DNA from: Bacillota bacterium
Lineage (GTDB): Bacteria > Bacillota > UBA4882 > UBA8346
Length of the DNA: 64,000 nucleotides
NCBI GenBank assembly: GCA_023429995.1
Contig: JAEZCE010000020.1
Location: 1-64,000 of the forward strand
Reading direction: 5' to 3'
Shown: piece by piece, positions 6,754-15,107 of the stretch
How positions within the stretch are numbered: the first letter of the stretch is position 1
Layout of the letters: every line of letters begins with the position of its first letter
Position numbers and translations under genes: made by a program
Notes under the pieces: generated by a model
The model's input: only the letters and a program-made list of their open reading frames with translations
Database searches by the model: none
What the model was told of the DNA's origin: nothing

Positions 6754-7922
6754 ATCAGGTTGTTTTAAAGGCCGGCAAAGAGAAGCGAATCAAAGCGGGC
6801 CATTTATGGATTTATCAAGGAGAAATCGGAATTATCGGGATCGGTGTCAAATCGGGCGAAGTAGTCGAAGCCCTGGACAACCGGGGCCGTTTTTTAGGCC
6901 TTGGCTATTATAACCAGGCTTCACAGATTGCGGTCCGGTTGCTCACCACCAACCGGGAAACCATCGACGAGAATTTCTTCAGATCCCGGCTTCAAAAGGC
7001 GCTGGAATACCGCAGCCGGGTCAAACCCGATGCTTCAAGCTACCGCCTGGTATTCGGGGAAGCCGATTTGTTGCCCGGACTGATTGTGGATAAGTTCGAA
7101 GACTATCTGGTGGCTCAATTTTTGACCATGGGGATGGAGGTCAACCGGGAGATGATCATCCGGCTTTTGGCCGAGCTTTGCGATCCCAAAGGGATTATTG
7201 AACGGAGTGATCTTCATGTCCGCCACCTTGAAGATTTACCGGAACGTTCCGGTTGCGTATATGGAGATTGTCCTCCGTCGGTTCTTATCCGGGATAACGG
7301 CTTAAAATTCAGGGTGGATTTGCTTGAAGGCCAAAAAACCGGGTATTTTCTGGACCAATCGGCGAACCGGGCCGTTTTGGAGCGCTATGTCAAAGGAAAA
7401 AAAGTCCTCGATTGTTTTTGCCATGTGGGCAGCTTTGCAATCCACGCTGCGTCCTACGGAGCCAGTTCCGTTTTGGGAGTGGATATTTCGGAGGATGCCA
7501 TCCATATGGCCGTGGAAAATGCGACTTTAAACGGGATGGATAACGTCTGTAAGTTCAAAGTAGCCAATGTATTCGATTTTCTCCGCGATGAAGTGGGGAA
7601 TAAGGCCGAGTATGATCTGGTTGTTCTTGATCCGCCGGCATTCACCAAAAGCAAACAGGCTGTGGAGGGGGCGGTCCGCGGTTACAAGGAAATCAATCTG
7701 CGGGCACTGAAACTGCTCAAGCCCGGCGGAATCCTGATAACCTGCTCCTGTTCCCATCATCTGACCCCGGACTTGTTTTGGGAAATTATGATCGCAGCGG
7801 CGGCTGACAATAAAAAAAGGCTCCATCTCCTGGAACGCCGGACCCAGGGTCTTGATCATCCCGTTTTGGTTGGGGTAACGGAAACGGAATATTTGAAATG
7901 CTTCATCTTTGAGGTTGTGTAA
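6750..7922 (+). CDS. RlmI-like 23S rRNA (cytosine) methyltransferase
   Basis: 390 residues, as in the RlmI/COG1092 family. An N-terminal PUA domain (residues 1-75, KAGHLWIYQGEI) precedes a class I SAM-dependent methyltransferase domain. SAM motif I reads VLDCFCHVGSFAIHAASYGA near residue 215, and motif IV, DLVVLDPPAFTKSK, contains the DPPAF signature of base methyltransferases. CSCSHHL follows as the conserved cysteine segment. RlmI makes m5C at position 1962 of 23S rRNA in E. coli; that specificity is inferred here. Starts inside the stop of the FAD dehydrogenase (ATGA). Confidence 0.85.
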   Translation: MNQVVLKAGKEKRIKAGHLWIYQGEIGIIGIGVKSGEVVEALDNRGRFLGLGYYNQASQIAVRLLTTNRETIDENFFRSRLQKALEYRSRVKPDASSYRLVFGEADLLPGLIVDKFEDYLVAQFLTMGMEVNREMIIRLLAELCDPKGIIERSDLHVRHLEDLPERSGCVYGDCPPSVLIRDNGLKFRVDLLEGQKTGYFLDQSANRAVLERYVKGKKVLDCFCHVGSFAIHAASYGASSVLGVDISEDAIHMAVENATLNGMDNVCKFKVANVFDFLRDEVGNKAEYDLVVLDPPAFTKSKQAVEGAVRGYKEINLRALKLLKPGGILITCSCSHHLTPDLFWEIMIAAAADNKKRLHLLERRTQGLDHPVLVGVTETEYLKCFIFEVV

Positions 7923-7924
7923 TC

Positions 7925-9184
7925 ATGAATTCCAAATCCATACGTTTAGTCTATGCGGATGAAAAGGGTGAACTGTACCCGGACCCGGATTTGATTGCGG
8001 TGGGAATCAACGGCTCCCAGGCGGAGATCGCCGACCAAAGCTGGATCGATATGCCTTCGGGCGGCGAGATATTGCTGTTGCCGGGCCGGCAGCCCACAGG
8101 TTATGATGAAGACGGGGAAACGATGGAAGTGGTCGAAGGCTATACGGCAGTTGCGGCTATTTTACCGGTTGGATTTACCCGCTGTCTAACGCCGGGATAC
8201 GAAATCGCCGTTTCGGGGGAGTTGCCTCTTTTCGGCTACGCGGCAGTGGGAGCCGTGGGGGATCGTCTTAAAGTGGCCGCCATTCAAACCGATCAGGACC
8301 TAAAGTGGAGCCCCAACTATTATAACACCCCGGACTTACCGCGGTTGATCGAAGGGAAAATCCGGAGTTATCCGGAAAACCGTATTCTGGCCCAGCTGGC
8401 CAAATGCGCCGTCAGTTATCATTGTTTAACGGCTCAAAATATTTTTTATGGGCGCTGGGAGGCCGGGATTCCGGTATCGCCGGTTTGTAACGCCAATTGT
8501 ATCGGCTGCATATCCAAACAGCCCTCCGAATGTTGTCCATCTCCTCAAGGAAGAATCAACTTTACCCCCAGCGTCCGGGAAGTTGTCGAACTCTCGGTGG
8601 ACCATTTGGAGTCGGCCGCCGATGCCATTGTCAGCTTCGGACAGGGCTGTGAAGGCGAACCTTCATTGCAACGCGAAGTGTTGGTCCAATCGATCCAGGA
8701 GATCCGGCAAAGGACGGACAAAGGGATCATCAATATCAACAGTAACGCCGGTTATTTTGACTCCATCCGTGATTTGGTTGATCACGGGCTGGATAGCATG
8801 CGGGTCAGTCTTTTTTCGGCCCGGCCGGAAAATTATCAGTGGTATCACCAACCCCGGAATTATCAATTGCCGGATGTCAAGAGATCCTTAGGTTACGCCT
8901 CGGACCATGGCGTCAGGGTCGCCATCAATCTGTTGCTATATCCCGGTTTTACCAATCAACCCCGGGAAACGGAGGCTTTCTACGCTCTGCTTCAAGAGAC
9001 CAAAGTCCAACAGGTTCAGCTTCGCAATTTGAACCTTGATCCGGAACGGTTGCAGGAGAAGGTCAATCCGGAAGAGGATGAGCCGCTTGAGCTGAGGACA
9101 ATTCCTGAGTGGCTGGCGCAATTAAAAAAGGAGTTCCCTCAACTTTTAATCGGAAATTATACCTTGCCGAAAAGCCAGGGATGA
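7925..9184 (+). CDS. Radical SAM protein
   Basis: 419 residues, three bases after the methyltransferase gene, so part of the same operon. The cluster-binding motif is CNANCIGC (Cx3Cx2C) near residue 190, unusually far into the protein: about 180 residues without an obvious known domain come first. FGQGCEGEPSL is the GEP-type segment that contacts SAM, and the TIM-barrel core continues to about residue 370. A further Cys pair (ECCPSP) lies beside the motif. Substrate unknown. The operon with an FAD dehydrogenase and an rRNA methyltransferase gives no clear pathway. Confidence 0.8.
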   Translation: MNSKSIRLVYADEKGELYPDPDLIAVGINGSQAEIADQSWIDMPSGGEILLLPGRQPTGYDEDGETMEVVEGYTAVAAILPVGFTRCLTPGYEIAVSGELPLFGYAAVGAVGDRLKVAAIQTDQDLKWSPNYYNTPDLPRLIEGKIRSYPENRILAQLAKCAVSYHCLTAQNIFYGRWEAGIPVSPVCNANCIGCISKQPSECCPSPQGRINFTPSVREVVELSVDHLESAADAIVSFGQGCEGEPSLQREVLVQSIQEIRQRTDKGIININSNAGYFDSIRDLVDHGLDSMRVSLFSARPENYQWYHQPRNYQLPDVKRSLGYASDHGVRVAINLLLYPGFTNQPRETEAFYALLQETKVQQVQLRNLNLDPERLQEKVNPEEDEPLELRTIPEWLAQLKKEFPQLLIGNYTLPKSQG

Positions 9185-9364
9185 TCATAGCTTGTCTCGC
9201 CGTTTGGTCAGGATTTCCTTTCGCAGTTTGTTCGGGTCGCACTGAAAAGCGATTGCGGCGTATTGAAGCCAGGATTCGGACTCCCCTGATTCCCCCAAAT
9301 ATAGATGGCGGTTGCGAAATTTAAAAAATCTTTTAACTCGTTGAATAACGTTTACCGGTTTCAT
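9185..9364 (-). CDS. Small hypothetical basic protein
   Basis: 59 residues, converging on the radical SAM gene with the two stop codons adjoining. ATG at 9364 has an excellent GGAGG eight bases upstream, which supports it as a real gene. The sequence is basic at both ends (VIQRVKRFFKFRNRHLYLG and NKLRKEILTKRRDKL) with a short acidic middle. No family recognised. Confidence 0.5.
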   Translation of the reverse strand: MKPVNVIQRVKRFFKFRNRHLYLGESGESESWLQYAAIAFQCDPNKLRKEILTKRRDKL

Positions 9365-9481
9365 GATCAATACCTCCGTAATGTCAGTATTGACAGTAAT
9401 TCCGGGAGTCATACCAGCTAGGCTTTTGTCTTAAAGGGTTGGCTGCTTGATAGAGGATATAGAAGGATTTTTGGATAACAA

Positions 9482-9547
9482 AACCCGCTAGCATCGTCCT
9501 GGGTCCGGATCAAACCATGATCACAAGGCCCGGCCATTTAGCGGGTT
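9482..9547. other. Long inverted repeat in the 9365-9747 gap
   Basis: AACCCGCTA at 9482-9490 pairs with TAGCGGGTT at 9539-9547. The 48-base interior has partial pairing of its own (GGGTCC against GGCCC). On the reverse strand it is followed by TTTGTT, so it could be a long-loop terminator for an unknown reverse transcript or a structured leader. Nothing else is supported in this 380-base gap. Confidence 0.35.
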
Positions 9548-9747
9548 CGTTGGTTTCTGGGCTTAGCGGAAACCTATAATTCAATTATACGGATAAATGT
9601 TTCGCGATTGTTACATCCTAATCGGAAATACCAACCCCAGTTTCGGTGTGTTCACGGATCGAGCCGCTGTTGAACTTTATGGTAAAGTTTTTGATATGAA
9701 TAAGCATGAAATATTAAGCCCGCCGGATAATCCGAGGAGAGCCCAAG

Positions 9748-11472
9748 ATGCAATTGCAGGTACAATCATTATTAAAAAAGATTGAAAAAGACGTCAGGCA
9801 ATATGCCCAAGTATTATCCAGTATACTGAAAGTGGATGTGGATATTGTCGATAATCATTTGTTTCGGATAGCGGGCACCGGAAGGTTTGTTGACCGGCTG
9901 GGCACTTTTATCGAGGCGGAAGGCACAGGATTTAAATGGGTACTCGAGAACAAAAAAATGCTCATCATCGAAAACCCGAGGGAAGAGGTTATTTGTAAGC
10001 ACTGTCCAACCTGTGGGACATGTCAGGAACTATTTGAGATATGTTGTCCGATTAAGCTGGAGGAGGAAGTAATCGGCGCTATTGCTTTGGCATGTTTTCA
10101 AGAAGAGCAGAAAAAAATAATTTTCCAGAACTTAGATGGGTATGTTGATTTCTTAGTGAAAATTGCCGAACTGATCGCCTCAAAAGTGGGGGAAGCGAAA
10201 AATTACCAATCGATTATCGCCACATCCCAAATGCTGGAAAAGGTAATGCAGTTTGTGACCCAAGGGGTGGTTATTTTTAATTCCGATAACACACTGAAAT
10301 ATATAAACCAATATGCGGAAAGAATTTTGGGCAATCATAAAAAACAACTGGATTATCTGTATAAGATTAATGAATTTAGAATTTTTACGGTCGGGCAAAA
10401 AAAAGGCAACAGCGAGATAGAATATGTAGCCCGGGTGTGTCAAAAGAAAATCCGCTTATTTGGATATTCCTACCCCATCAGCATCGATGAAAGTAATTAT
10501 GGAAAAGTATATATTTTTCAAGATATCGCTTCCATTCAAGAAAAAATTATTGTCCAGGATAAAAGAAAATACAGTTTTGAAAGCATTATCGGCGAAGATA
10601 AAAAAATCCTTCAAGTTAAAGAAGAAGCCCGGACATTAGCGAAAACCGATAAAAATATTTTAATATATGGTGAAAGCGGCACGGGAAAAGAGATATTGGC
10701 CCGGGCGATTCATAGCGAGAGCGATTATAGGGAGCAACCGTTTATTCCTATTATTTGCACCGGAGTTATTGAATCCATTTTGGAACAAGAGATATTTGGA
10801 AATTCCGAAAATAGTAATTTGAGTAAAATTGAGTTGATGAAAGAAGGAACCTTGTTTTTAGACGAAGTTGCCGATTTGCCCTTGCGGATTCAGGGAGAAT
10901 TATTACAATTACTTCAGGACAAGGAAAGGTTTTCGGGCCGGATTATCGCTTCCACCAGTAAAAATATTGAGAATTTGATTTCCGAGAACCGCTTTCGAAA
11001 GGATTTGTACTATTTTTTCTATCCTTTTATCATAACGATTCCCCCTTTGCGCGAGAGGCGGCAGGATATTCCCGTTTTAATCCGGTATTTTTTGGAACGT
11101 TATGCTTATTTGGAAAAAAAACAAATTACGATTGACAAGAAAGCTTATGGCTATTTATTGCAATATTCATGGGCGGGCAATGTCCGGGAAATGGAAAATA
11201 TCATCAGCTTTATTGTGTTGATGAATCAAAGCGGCAAGGTGGAACTTGATGATATCAATCAGTTGTTCGATCTGGAGGATCAAAATATTGACGGTTCTTT
11301 TTGTTTAGAGACCATTGAAAAGAACACGATCAAAAAAGCGATGGACTTATATGGGAATACTACCGACGGCAAGCGAAAAGTCGCCAAAGTTTTAGGAATC
11401 AGTCCGGCGACGTTATATCGAAAGCTTCGTCAATACGGAATTCATGAAGAAAAAAGTTATACCATCGATTGA
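9748..11472 (+). CDS. NtrC-family AAA+ regulator without a GAFTGA loop
   Basis: 574 residues. Residues 1-140 form a sensor domain with a Cys cluster (CKHCPTCGTC...EICCPI, about 83-101) as in many such regulators. A PAS domain follows (about 160-260), then an AAA+ domain (about 275-510) with Walker A GESGTGKE near 308, Walker B GTLFLDEVADL and the Arg-finger segment PPLRERRQDIP. A Fis-type HTH (KVAKVLGISPATLYRKLRQYG) ends the protein. Where sigma-54 activators have the GAFTGA loop, this one reads EIFGNSENSNLSKIELMKEG: the loop is gone. Such proteins (TyrR is the known case) act without sigma-54. The ribosome site GAGGAGA supports ATG 9748. It lies just upstream of, and probably controls, the DAP-lyase operon. 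Confidence 0.85.
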   Translation: MQLQVQSLLKKIEKDVRQYAQVLSSILKVDVDIVDNHLFRIAGTGRFVDRLGTFIEAEGTGFKWVLENKKMLIIENPREEVICKHCPTCGTCQELFEICCPIKLEEEVIGAIALACFQEEQKKIIFQNLDGYVDFLVKIAELIASKVGEAKNYQSIIATSQMLEKVMQFVTQGVVIFNSDNTLKYINQYAERILGNHKKQLDYLYKINEFRIFTVGQKKGNSEIEYVARVCQKKIRLFGYSYPISIDESNYGKVYIFQDIASIQEKIIVQDKRKYSFESIIGEDKKILQVKEEARTLAKTDKNILIYGESGTGKEILARAIHSESDYREQPFIPIICTGVIESILEQEIFGNSENSNLSKIELMKEGTLFLDEVADLPLRIQGELLQLLQDKERFSGRIIASTSKNIENLISENRFRKDLYYFFYPFIITIPPLRERRQDIPVLIRYFLERYAYLEKKQITIDKKAYGYLLQYSWAGNVREMENIISFIVLMNQSGKVELDDINQLFDLEDQNIDGSFCLETIEKNTIKKAMDLYGNTTDGKRKVAKVLGISPATLYRKLRQYGIHEEKSYTID

Positions 11473-11506
11473 TAATAAAGTTGAATATCGCGCTTGCCTC
11501 CAAAAG

Positions 11507-11529
11507 CCCGCTTTTTAAGCGGGTTTTTT
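11507..11529 (+). terminator. Terminator 1 after the regulator
   Basis: CCCGCTT/AAGCGGG stem (11507-11513 and 11517-11523) followed by six T. It lies 35 bases past the regulator stop. Confidence 0.75.
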
Positions 11530-11570
11530 CTTTGTGCGCCCGGCGCGCTATCCGGCGTGCGGATGCTACT

Positions 11571-11597
11571 AATTCTCATTTTGAGAATTTTTTTTTA
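11571..11597 (+). terminator. Terminator 2 after the regulator
   Basis: Perfect AATTCTCA/TGAGAATT stem with a three-base loop and a run of nine T. This tandem second terminator insulates the regulator from the catabolic operon, which therefore needs its own promoter. Confidence 0.7.
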
Positions 11598-11654
11598 AAA
11601 TTGAACACATTTTGGATGTCGATTGCAAAAATGAATGGAAACAGGGAAAAAATA

Positions 11655-11682
11655 TTGATTTCTATTTTGAGCTTGGTATAAT
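11655..11682 (+). promoter_or_regulatory. Probable sigma-A promoter of the DAP-lyase/ECF operon
   Basis: TTGATT at 11655-11660, 16 bases, then an extended -10 TGGTATAAT ending at 11682. No sigma-54 element of correct GG-GC spacing was found by eye in 11,473-11,829, in line with the loss of GAFTGA in the regulator. The leader to the start at 11830 is about 140 bases and holds the half-site cluster listed next. Confidence 0.5.
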
Positions 11683-11806
11683 GATGTCATCGATATGTTA
11701 TTGATATGTCAAATATTAAAGTTAAAATTATTTAAATATGGTTATAGTTTAAATTTTATAATATTTTTAAATGATTTATTGACATTAATTCATATCGACA
11801 ATGACG
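11683..11806 (+). promoter_or_regulatory. Cluster of ATGTCA/TGACAT half-sites (operator candidate)
   Basis: Downstream of the -10 are GATGTCATC (11683-11691), CGATATG (11691-11697), the near-palindrome TTGATATGTCAA (11701-11712), TTGACAT (11779-11785) and CATATCGACAATGACG (11791-11806). The repeated GATATGTCA/TGACAT core suggests binding sites for the adjacent Fis-type regulator. This is inference from repetition only. Confidence 0.35.
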
Positions 11807-11829
11807 TGAATATAACAAGAGGATGAAAG

Positions 11830-13032
11830 ATGGAATCACAAGTCAAATGGGTAAAAAATGAAAGTATCAAAAGGGGAATCGCCGGAATTGGCTTAAAGCA
11901 TTTCAATGTTGCGGAAATTGAAAAAGCAAGGCGCTTTCACCAAACCATTCCCCAGCACCGGGAAACGCCTTTTTATCATCTGGAAAATCTCTCCAAACGA
12001 CTTGGAGTGCGGCAGGTTTTTTTGAAGGATGAATCCTTACGGTTTGGCTTAAATTCTTTTAAAGTGTTAGGCGCGTCTTACGCCGTTGCCAAAAAAATAG
12101 CCCAGCAAATCAATATGGATATTGGCCGGATTGATTTTTCCCAATTGAAATCAAAGGAGTTCAAGGAGAAATTTCCGGATTTGGTATTCGCGGCGGCCAC
12201 GGATGGTAATCATGGCAAGGGAGTGGCTTGGCTGGCCAATGAGTTGCAATATCCCGCGGTCATTCATATGCCCAAAGGCACCTCCCGCGAAAGATATAAT
12301 AAAATTGTTGAATTGGGAGGGAAAGGGGTTATTACCGATGACAACTATGACGATACGGTGAAGCATCTTGCTGAGCTGGCTTATGACAATCATTGGTTGA
12401 TGATTCAGGATACCCAATGCCTGGGCTGCCTGGAGGTGCCGATATGGATTATGCAGGGATACGGCACAATGGCCTTGGAAGTGATGGAGCAATTAGGCGG
12501 GGAAGTCCCCACCCATATTTTTTTACAGGCGGGGGTGGGAGCTTTTGCGTCGGTAATGACGGTTGTTTTTAAAATGTTATTCCCTGAAAATCCACCGGTC
12601 GTTATAATCGTGGAACCCAATAAAGCGGATTGCTTTTACCGCTCAGTGGCGCAAGGGCGAAAAACATGTATCACCGGAAATATGGATTCGATTATGGCCG
12701 GGTTGTGTTGTGGAGAGCCCAATCCCGTGGCCTGGGATATTTTAAGGGAATATGCGGATTGTTTTTTTTCCGTCCCGGATTGGATTGCCGCTAACGGCAT
12801 GAGGGTGCTGGGTAATCCTTTACAAGGAGATCTTTCCATAATATCCGGGGAGTCGGGGGCTGTGGCCATAGGATTGTTGGATTATCTGGCCCGCGATCCC
12901 AAATTAATGGCCGGTTTGGGATTGGATGCAAAATCCAAGATTTTAGCTTTTAGCACCGAAGGGGACACGGATCAAGAAATATACCGTTCGATTACTTGGT
13001 ATGGCGCGTATCGCGATGAAAGAGAGGTTTAA
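11830..13032 (+). CDS. dpaL: Diaminopropionate ammonia-lyase
   Basis: 400 residues, the usual family length. Fold type II PLP enzyme that converts D- or L-2,3-diaminopropionate to pyruvate and two ammonia. The family N-terminus is plain (WVKNESIKRGIAGIG, then EIEKARRFH and ETPFYHLENL). The PLP lysine is K78 in KDESLRFGLNSFKVLGAS. The substrate-binding segment AATDGNHGKGVAWLAN and the glycine loop QAGVGAF follow. It opens the operon, with its own promoter 150 bases upstream, and the M20 hydrolase gene follows three bases after its stop, as in the E. coli ygeX-ygeY pair. Confidence 0.93.
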   Translation: MESQVKWVKNESIKRGIAGIGLKHFNVAEIEKARRFHQTIPQHRETPFYHLENLSKRLGVRQVFLKDESLRFGLNSFKVLGASYAVAKKIAQQINMDIGRIDFSQLKSKEFKEKFPDLVFAAATDGNHGKGVAWLANELQYPAVIHMPKGTSRERYNKIVELGGKGVITDDNYDDTVKHLAELAYDNHWLMIQDTQCLGCLEVPIWIMQGYGTMALEVMEQLGGEVPTHIFLQAGVGAFASVMTVVFKMLFPENPPVVIIVEPNKADCFYRSVAQGRKTCITGNMDSIMAGLCCGEPNPVAWDILREYADCFFSVPDWIAANGMRVLGNPLQGDLSIISGESGAVAIGLLDYLARDPKLMAGLGLDAKSKILAFSTEGDTDQEIYRSITWYGAYRDEREV

Positions 13033-13035
13033 GTA

Positions 13036-14241
13036 ATGGAAATCCCATGGGAAAATAAGGTAGTTCCGTTATGCCGGCAACTGATCAGTAAAAAAAGCTA
13101 CTCCGGACAAGAAAAGGAAATCGTTGATTTTTTGGAGCGGACATTCGCAGAGTTGCTATTTGATGAGGTCAGGGTGGATTCTTACGGCAGCATCACGGCG
13201 ACGATGAAGGGGAAAAGAAGCGGCCTAAAAATTCTATTGGACGCGCATATTGATACGGTTCCGGCCGATAACGAAGCCCAGTGGTCGGTTAATCCTTTTG
13301 AGGGAGTTTCGAAGGAGGGCAGAATATACGGCAGGGGCGCTTCTGATATGAAAGGGGCGCTAAGCGCGATGATTATCGCTGTTTCCGAATTTGCCCGGGC
13401 GACCCGGAAGGATTTTGCCGGAGAAATTACCATTGCTGGAGTGGTTCATGAAGAATGTTTTGAAGGTATCGGGGCTGCGAATGTTGGTAAGTACATAGGG
13501 CCGGATGTAGTGATTATTGGCGAGGCCACCGAGTTAAATCTAAATATTGGCCAACGGGGAAGAGCAGAAGTGGTGGTTGAAACTTTCGGCCAAAGCGCCC
13601 ACTCCTCGAACCCGGAAAATGGCAGAAATGCTGTTTATGCAATGTGTGAACTGATTGCGGAAATTCAAAAATTACCTGTTAGTGTTCATCCGGTTTTGGG
13701 AAAGGGAATTTTGGAGTTGACCGATATTAAATCTTCTCCTTATCCCGGGGCATCGGTAGTTCCCGATTATTGCAGGGCTACTTTTGACAGACGGACCATT
13801 GCCGGGGAAAAGATAGCCGATGTGTTGGCGCCTATTGAAAAGGTAATCGCCGCTAAAAAACCAAGAATCGATGCAAAGGCGCAAATTGCCTACGGTAGGG
13901 AAACATGTTACACCTCGGCAATCATAGAAGGAGAACGGTTTTTCCCGGCTTGGATTATGGATCGACAGGATTCTTTGGTGGAAACGGCTCATACGGCCTT
14001 AAAAAGAGTTCTGGATGATGAGGTTTTGATAAAGTCGTACTCATTTTGCACCAACGGAAGTTTTTATGCGGGTATTCAGGGTATACCGACCCTTGGATTT
14101 GGGCCGAGCCGCGAAAATATAGCGCATATTGTTGATGAATATGTGGAAATCGCGCAACTGGCAGGCGCTTGCAAAGGGTATTACGCCATATTGGAAGACT
14201 TAACGGGAAAAAAGGGGCTATCGCTGAAAGAAAAATATTGA
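13036..14241 (+). CDS. ygeY: YgeY-type M20 metallohydrolase
   Basis: 401 residues. M20/ArgE-DapE family with the full set of metal and catalytic residues: LLDAHIDTVPADN (His and Asp), YGRGASDMKGALSAMI (bridging Asp), VHEECFEG (catalytic and metal Glu), IIGEATEL, and a late His in ENIAHIVDEYVEI. The sequence matches the YgeY group that in many genomes sits beside diaminopropionate ammonia-lyase and is called selenium-metabolism linked from its distribution. The likely reaction is hydrolysis of an N-acyl or N-carbamoyl amino acid; the actual substrate is not established. GAGAGG eight bases upstream supports ATG 13036. Confidence 0.88.
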   Translation: MEIPWENKVVPLCRQLISKKSYSGQEKEIVDFLERTFAELLFDEVRVDSYGSITATMKGKRSGLKILLDAHIDTVPADNEAQWSVNPFEGVSKEGRIYGRGASDMKGALSAMIIAVSEFARATRKDFAGEITIAGVVHEECFEGIGAANVGKYIGPDVVIIGEATELNLNIGQRGRAEVVVETFGQSAHSSNPENGRNAVYAMCELIAEIQKLPVSVHPVLGKGILELTDIKSSPYPGASVVPDYCRATFDRRTIAGEKIADVLAPIEKVIAAKKPRIDAKAQIAYGRETCYTSAIIEGERFFPAWIMDRQDSLVETAHTALKRVLDDEVLIKSYSFCTNGSFYAGIQGIPTLGFGPSRENIAHIVDEYVEIAQLAGACKGYYAILEDLTGKKGLSLKEKY

Positions 14242-14301
14242 GTTTAAATCCTTTTGCGGGAGCCGCTTTATCAATAAAAAACTTAAAAGGAGTTGGTTGT
14301 T

Positions 14302-14907
14302 TTGAAGTTTAAAGGCGTTTGGCGGATTGAAGACGGTGAAATGAGGAAATCCAATCTTTCCCATTTCGTCATGATGGCCCTCTTTACCGGGGTTGGAGTT
14401 GTGGTGGGAACTTTTGGAAGCATTGCGGTGCCTTTGGGATTTGTGTCGGCCTTTTGGCCCGGGCAAGCAATTCAGGCGGTAAGCAGCATTTGGTATGGCG
14501 GTTGGGGCGGTGTTGCTTCCGTTGTCTTTCCGATTATTTCAAATGCCATTTCAGGTTCGGCGGCCTTGCCGGTATCTCTGGCGTATATTCCCGGTAATTT
14601 GGCCCAAGGTATCGTGGGTGGATTGGCGTTTAGAATGTTAGGGGCTGACCCTCGGTTACAAAGCAAGAGAGATTGGGTGATTTTTACCGTATTTGGCATT
14701 CTGGTTTCCAACATTATCGGGGCTGCTTGGGGCAGTAGCATCTTGAGAATCTTCGGCCTCATTACGCCCCAAGCGCACTTAACGGTATTCTTAGGTTGGT
14801 TTTTGGGAAATTCGGTTGCATCATGGATCTTGGGAGTCATTATGCTCAAATTTATCTCTCCGATTGTCATGAAAACCAAAACTTTTTGCAAGGGTTTGTG
14901 GGCCTAA
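14302..14907 (+). CDS. ECF transporter substrate-binding (S) subunit
   Basis: About 201 residues with five to six membrane helices (SHFVMMALFTGVGVVVGTF; AVSSIWYGGWGGVASVVFP; LAYIPGNLAQGIVGGLAF; IFTVFGILVSNIIGAAWGS; TVFLGWFLGNSVASWILGV). Glycine-rich helices and this size are typical of S components. The T and two ATPase genes follow, so this is a dedicated (group I type) ECF system. The S sequence does not match a vitamin-specific family I recognise. TTG at 14302 is preferred, nine bases after AAGGAG; a TTG at 14293 overlaps the site. Context points to a ureide or acyl amino acid as ligand. Confidence 0.75.
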   Translation: MKFKGVWRIEDGEMRKSNLSHFVMMALFTGVGVVVGTFGSIAVPLGFVSAFWPGQAIQAVSSIWYGGWGGVASVVFPIISNAISGSAALPVSLAYIPGNLAQGIVGGLAFRMLGADPRLQSKRDWVIFTVFGILVSNIIGAAWGSSILRIFGLITPQAHLTVFLGWFLGNSVASWILGVIMLKFISPIVMKTKTFCKGLWA

Positions 14908-14917
14908 CATGGATAGG

Positions 14918-14964
14918 AATCCGGCAAGCGATTGCAGGTGGATTAAATATCAGCTTGCCGGATT
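14918..14964 (+). terminator. 12-bp hairpin between S and T genes
   Basis: AATCCGGCAAGC (14918-14929) and GCTTGCCGGATT (14953-14964) are perfectly complementary. Only CTATATATAA follows rather than a T run, so it is better seen as an attenuator or an mRNA-processing/stability hairpin than a full stop. It lies in the 200-base gap that separates the S gene from T, A and A'. A GC-rich alternating patch lies at 14998-15023. Confidence 0.5.
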
Positions 14965-15107
14965 CTATATATAATTAAAAAGTTCACAATCATTGAGTGC
15001 GCGCGCGTGCGCGTACGCAGGCGAGTTATTTAGAGAACGTTTTACTCGTCTTCGCGGCTTTGTTTTGTAAAATGAAACGTCCTGGCTAGCTTGAGGTTTA
15101 CCAATCT

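Noticed and set aside
9597..9785. Forward ORF of 62 codons before the NtrC-type regulator
   Set aside because: Overlaps the well-supported regulator start, has no ribosome site and no known domain.
11612..11630. Possible sigma-54 promoter (TGGATG...TTGCA) upstream of the DAP-lyase operon
   Set aside because: The GG to GC spacing is one base too short and the regulator lacks GAFTGA; the sigma-A promoter at 11,655 is the better reading.
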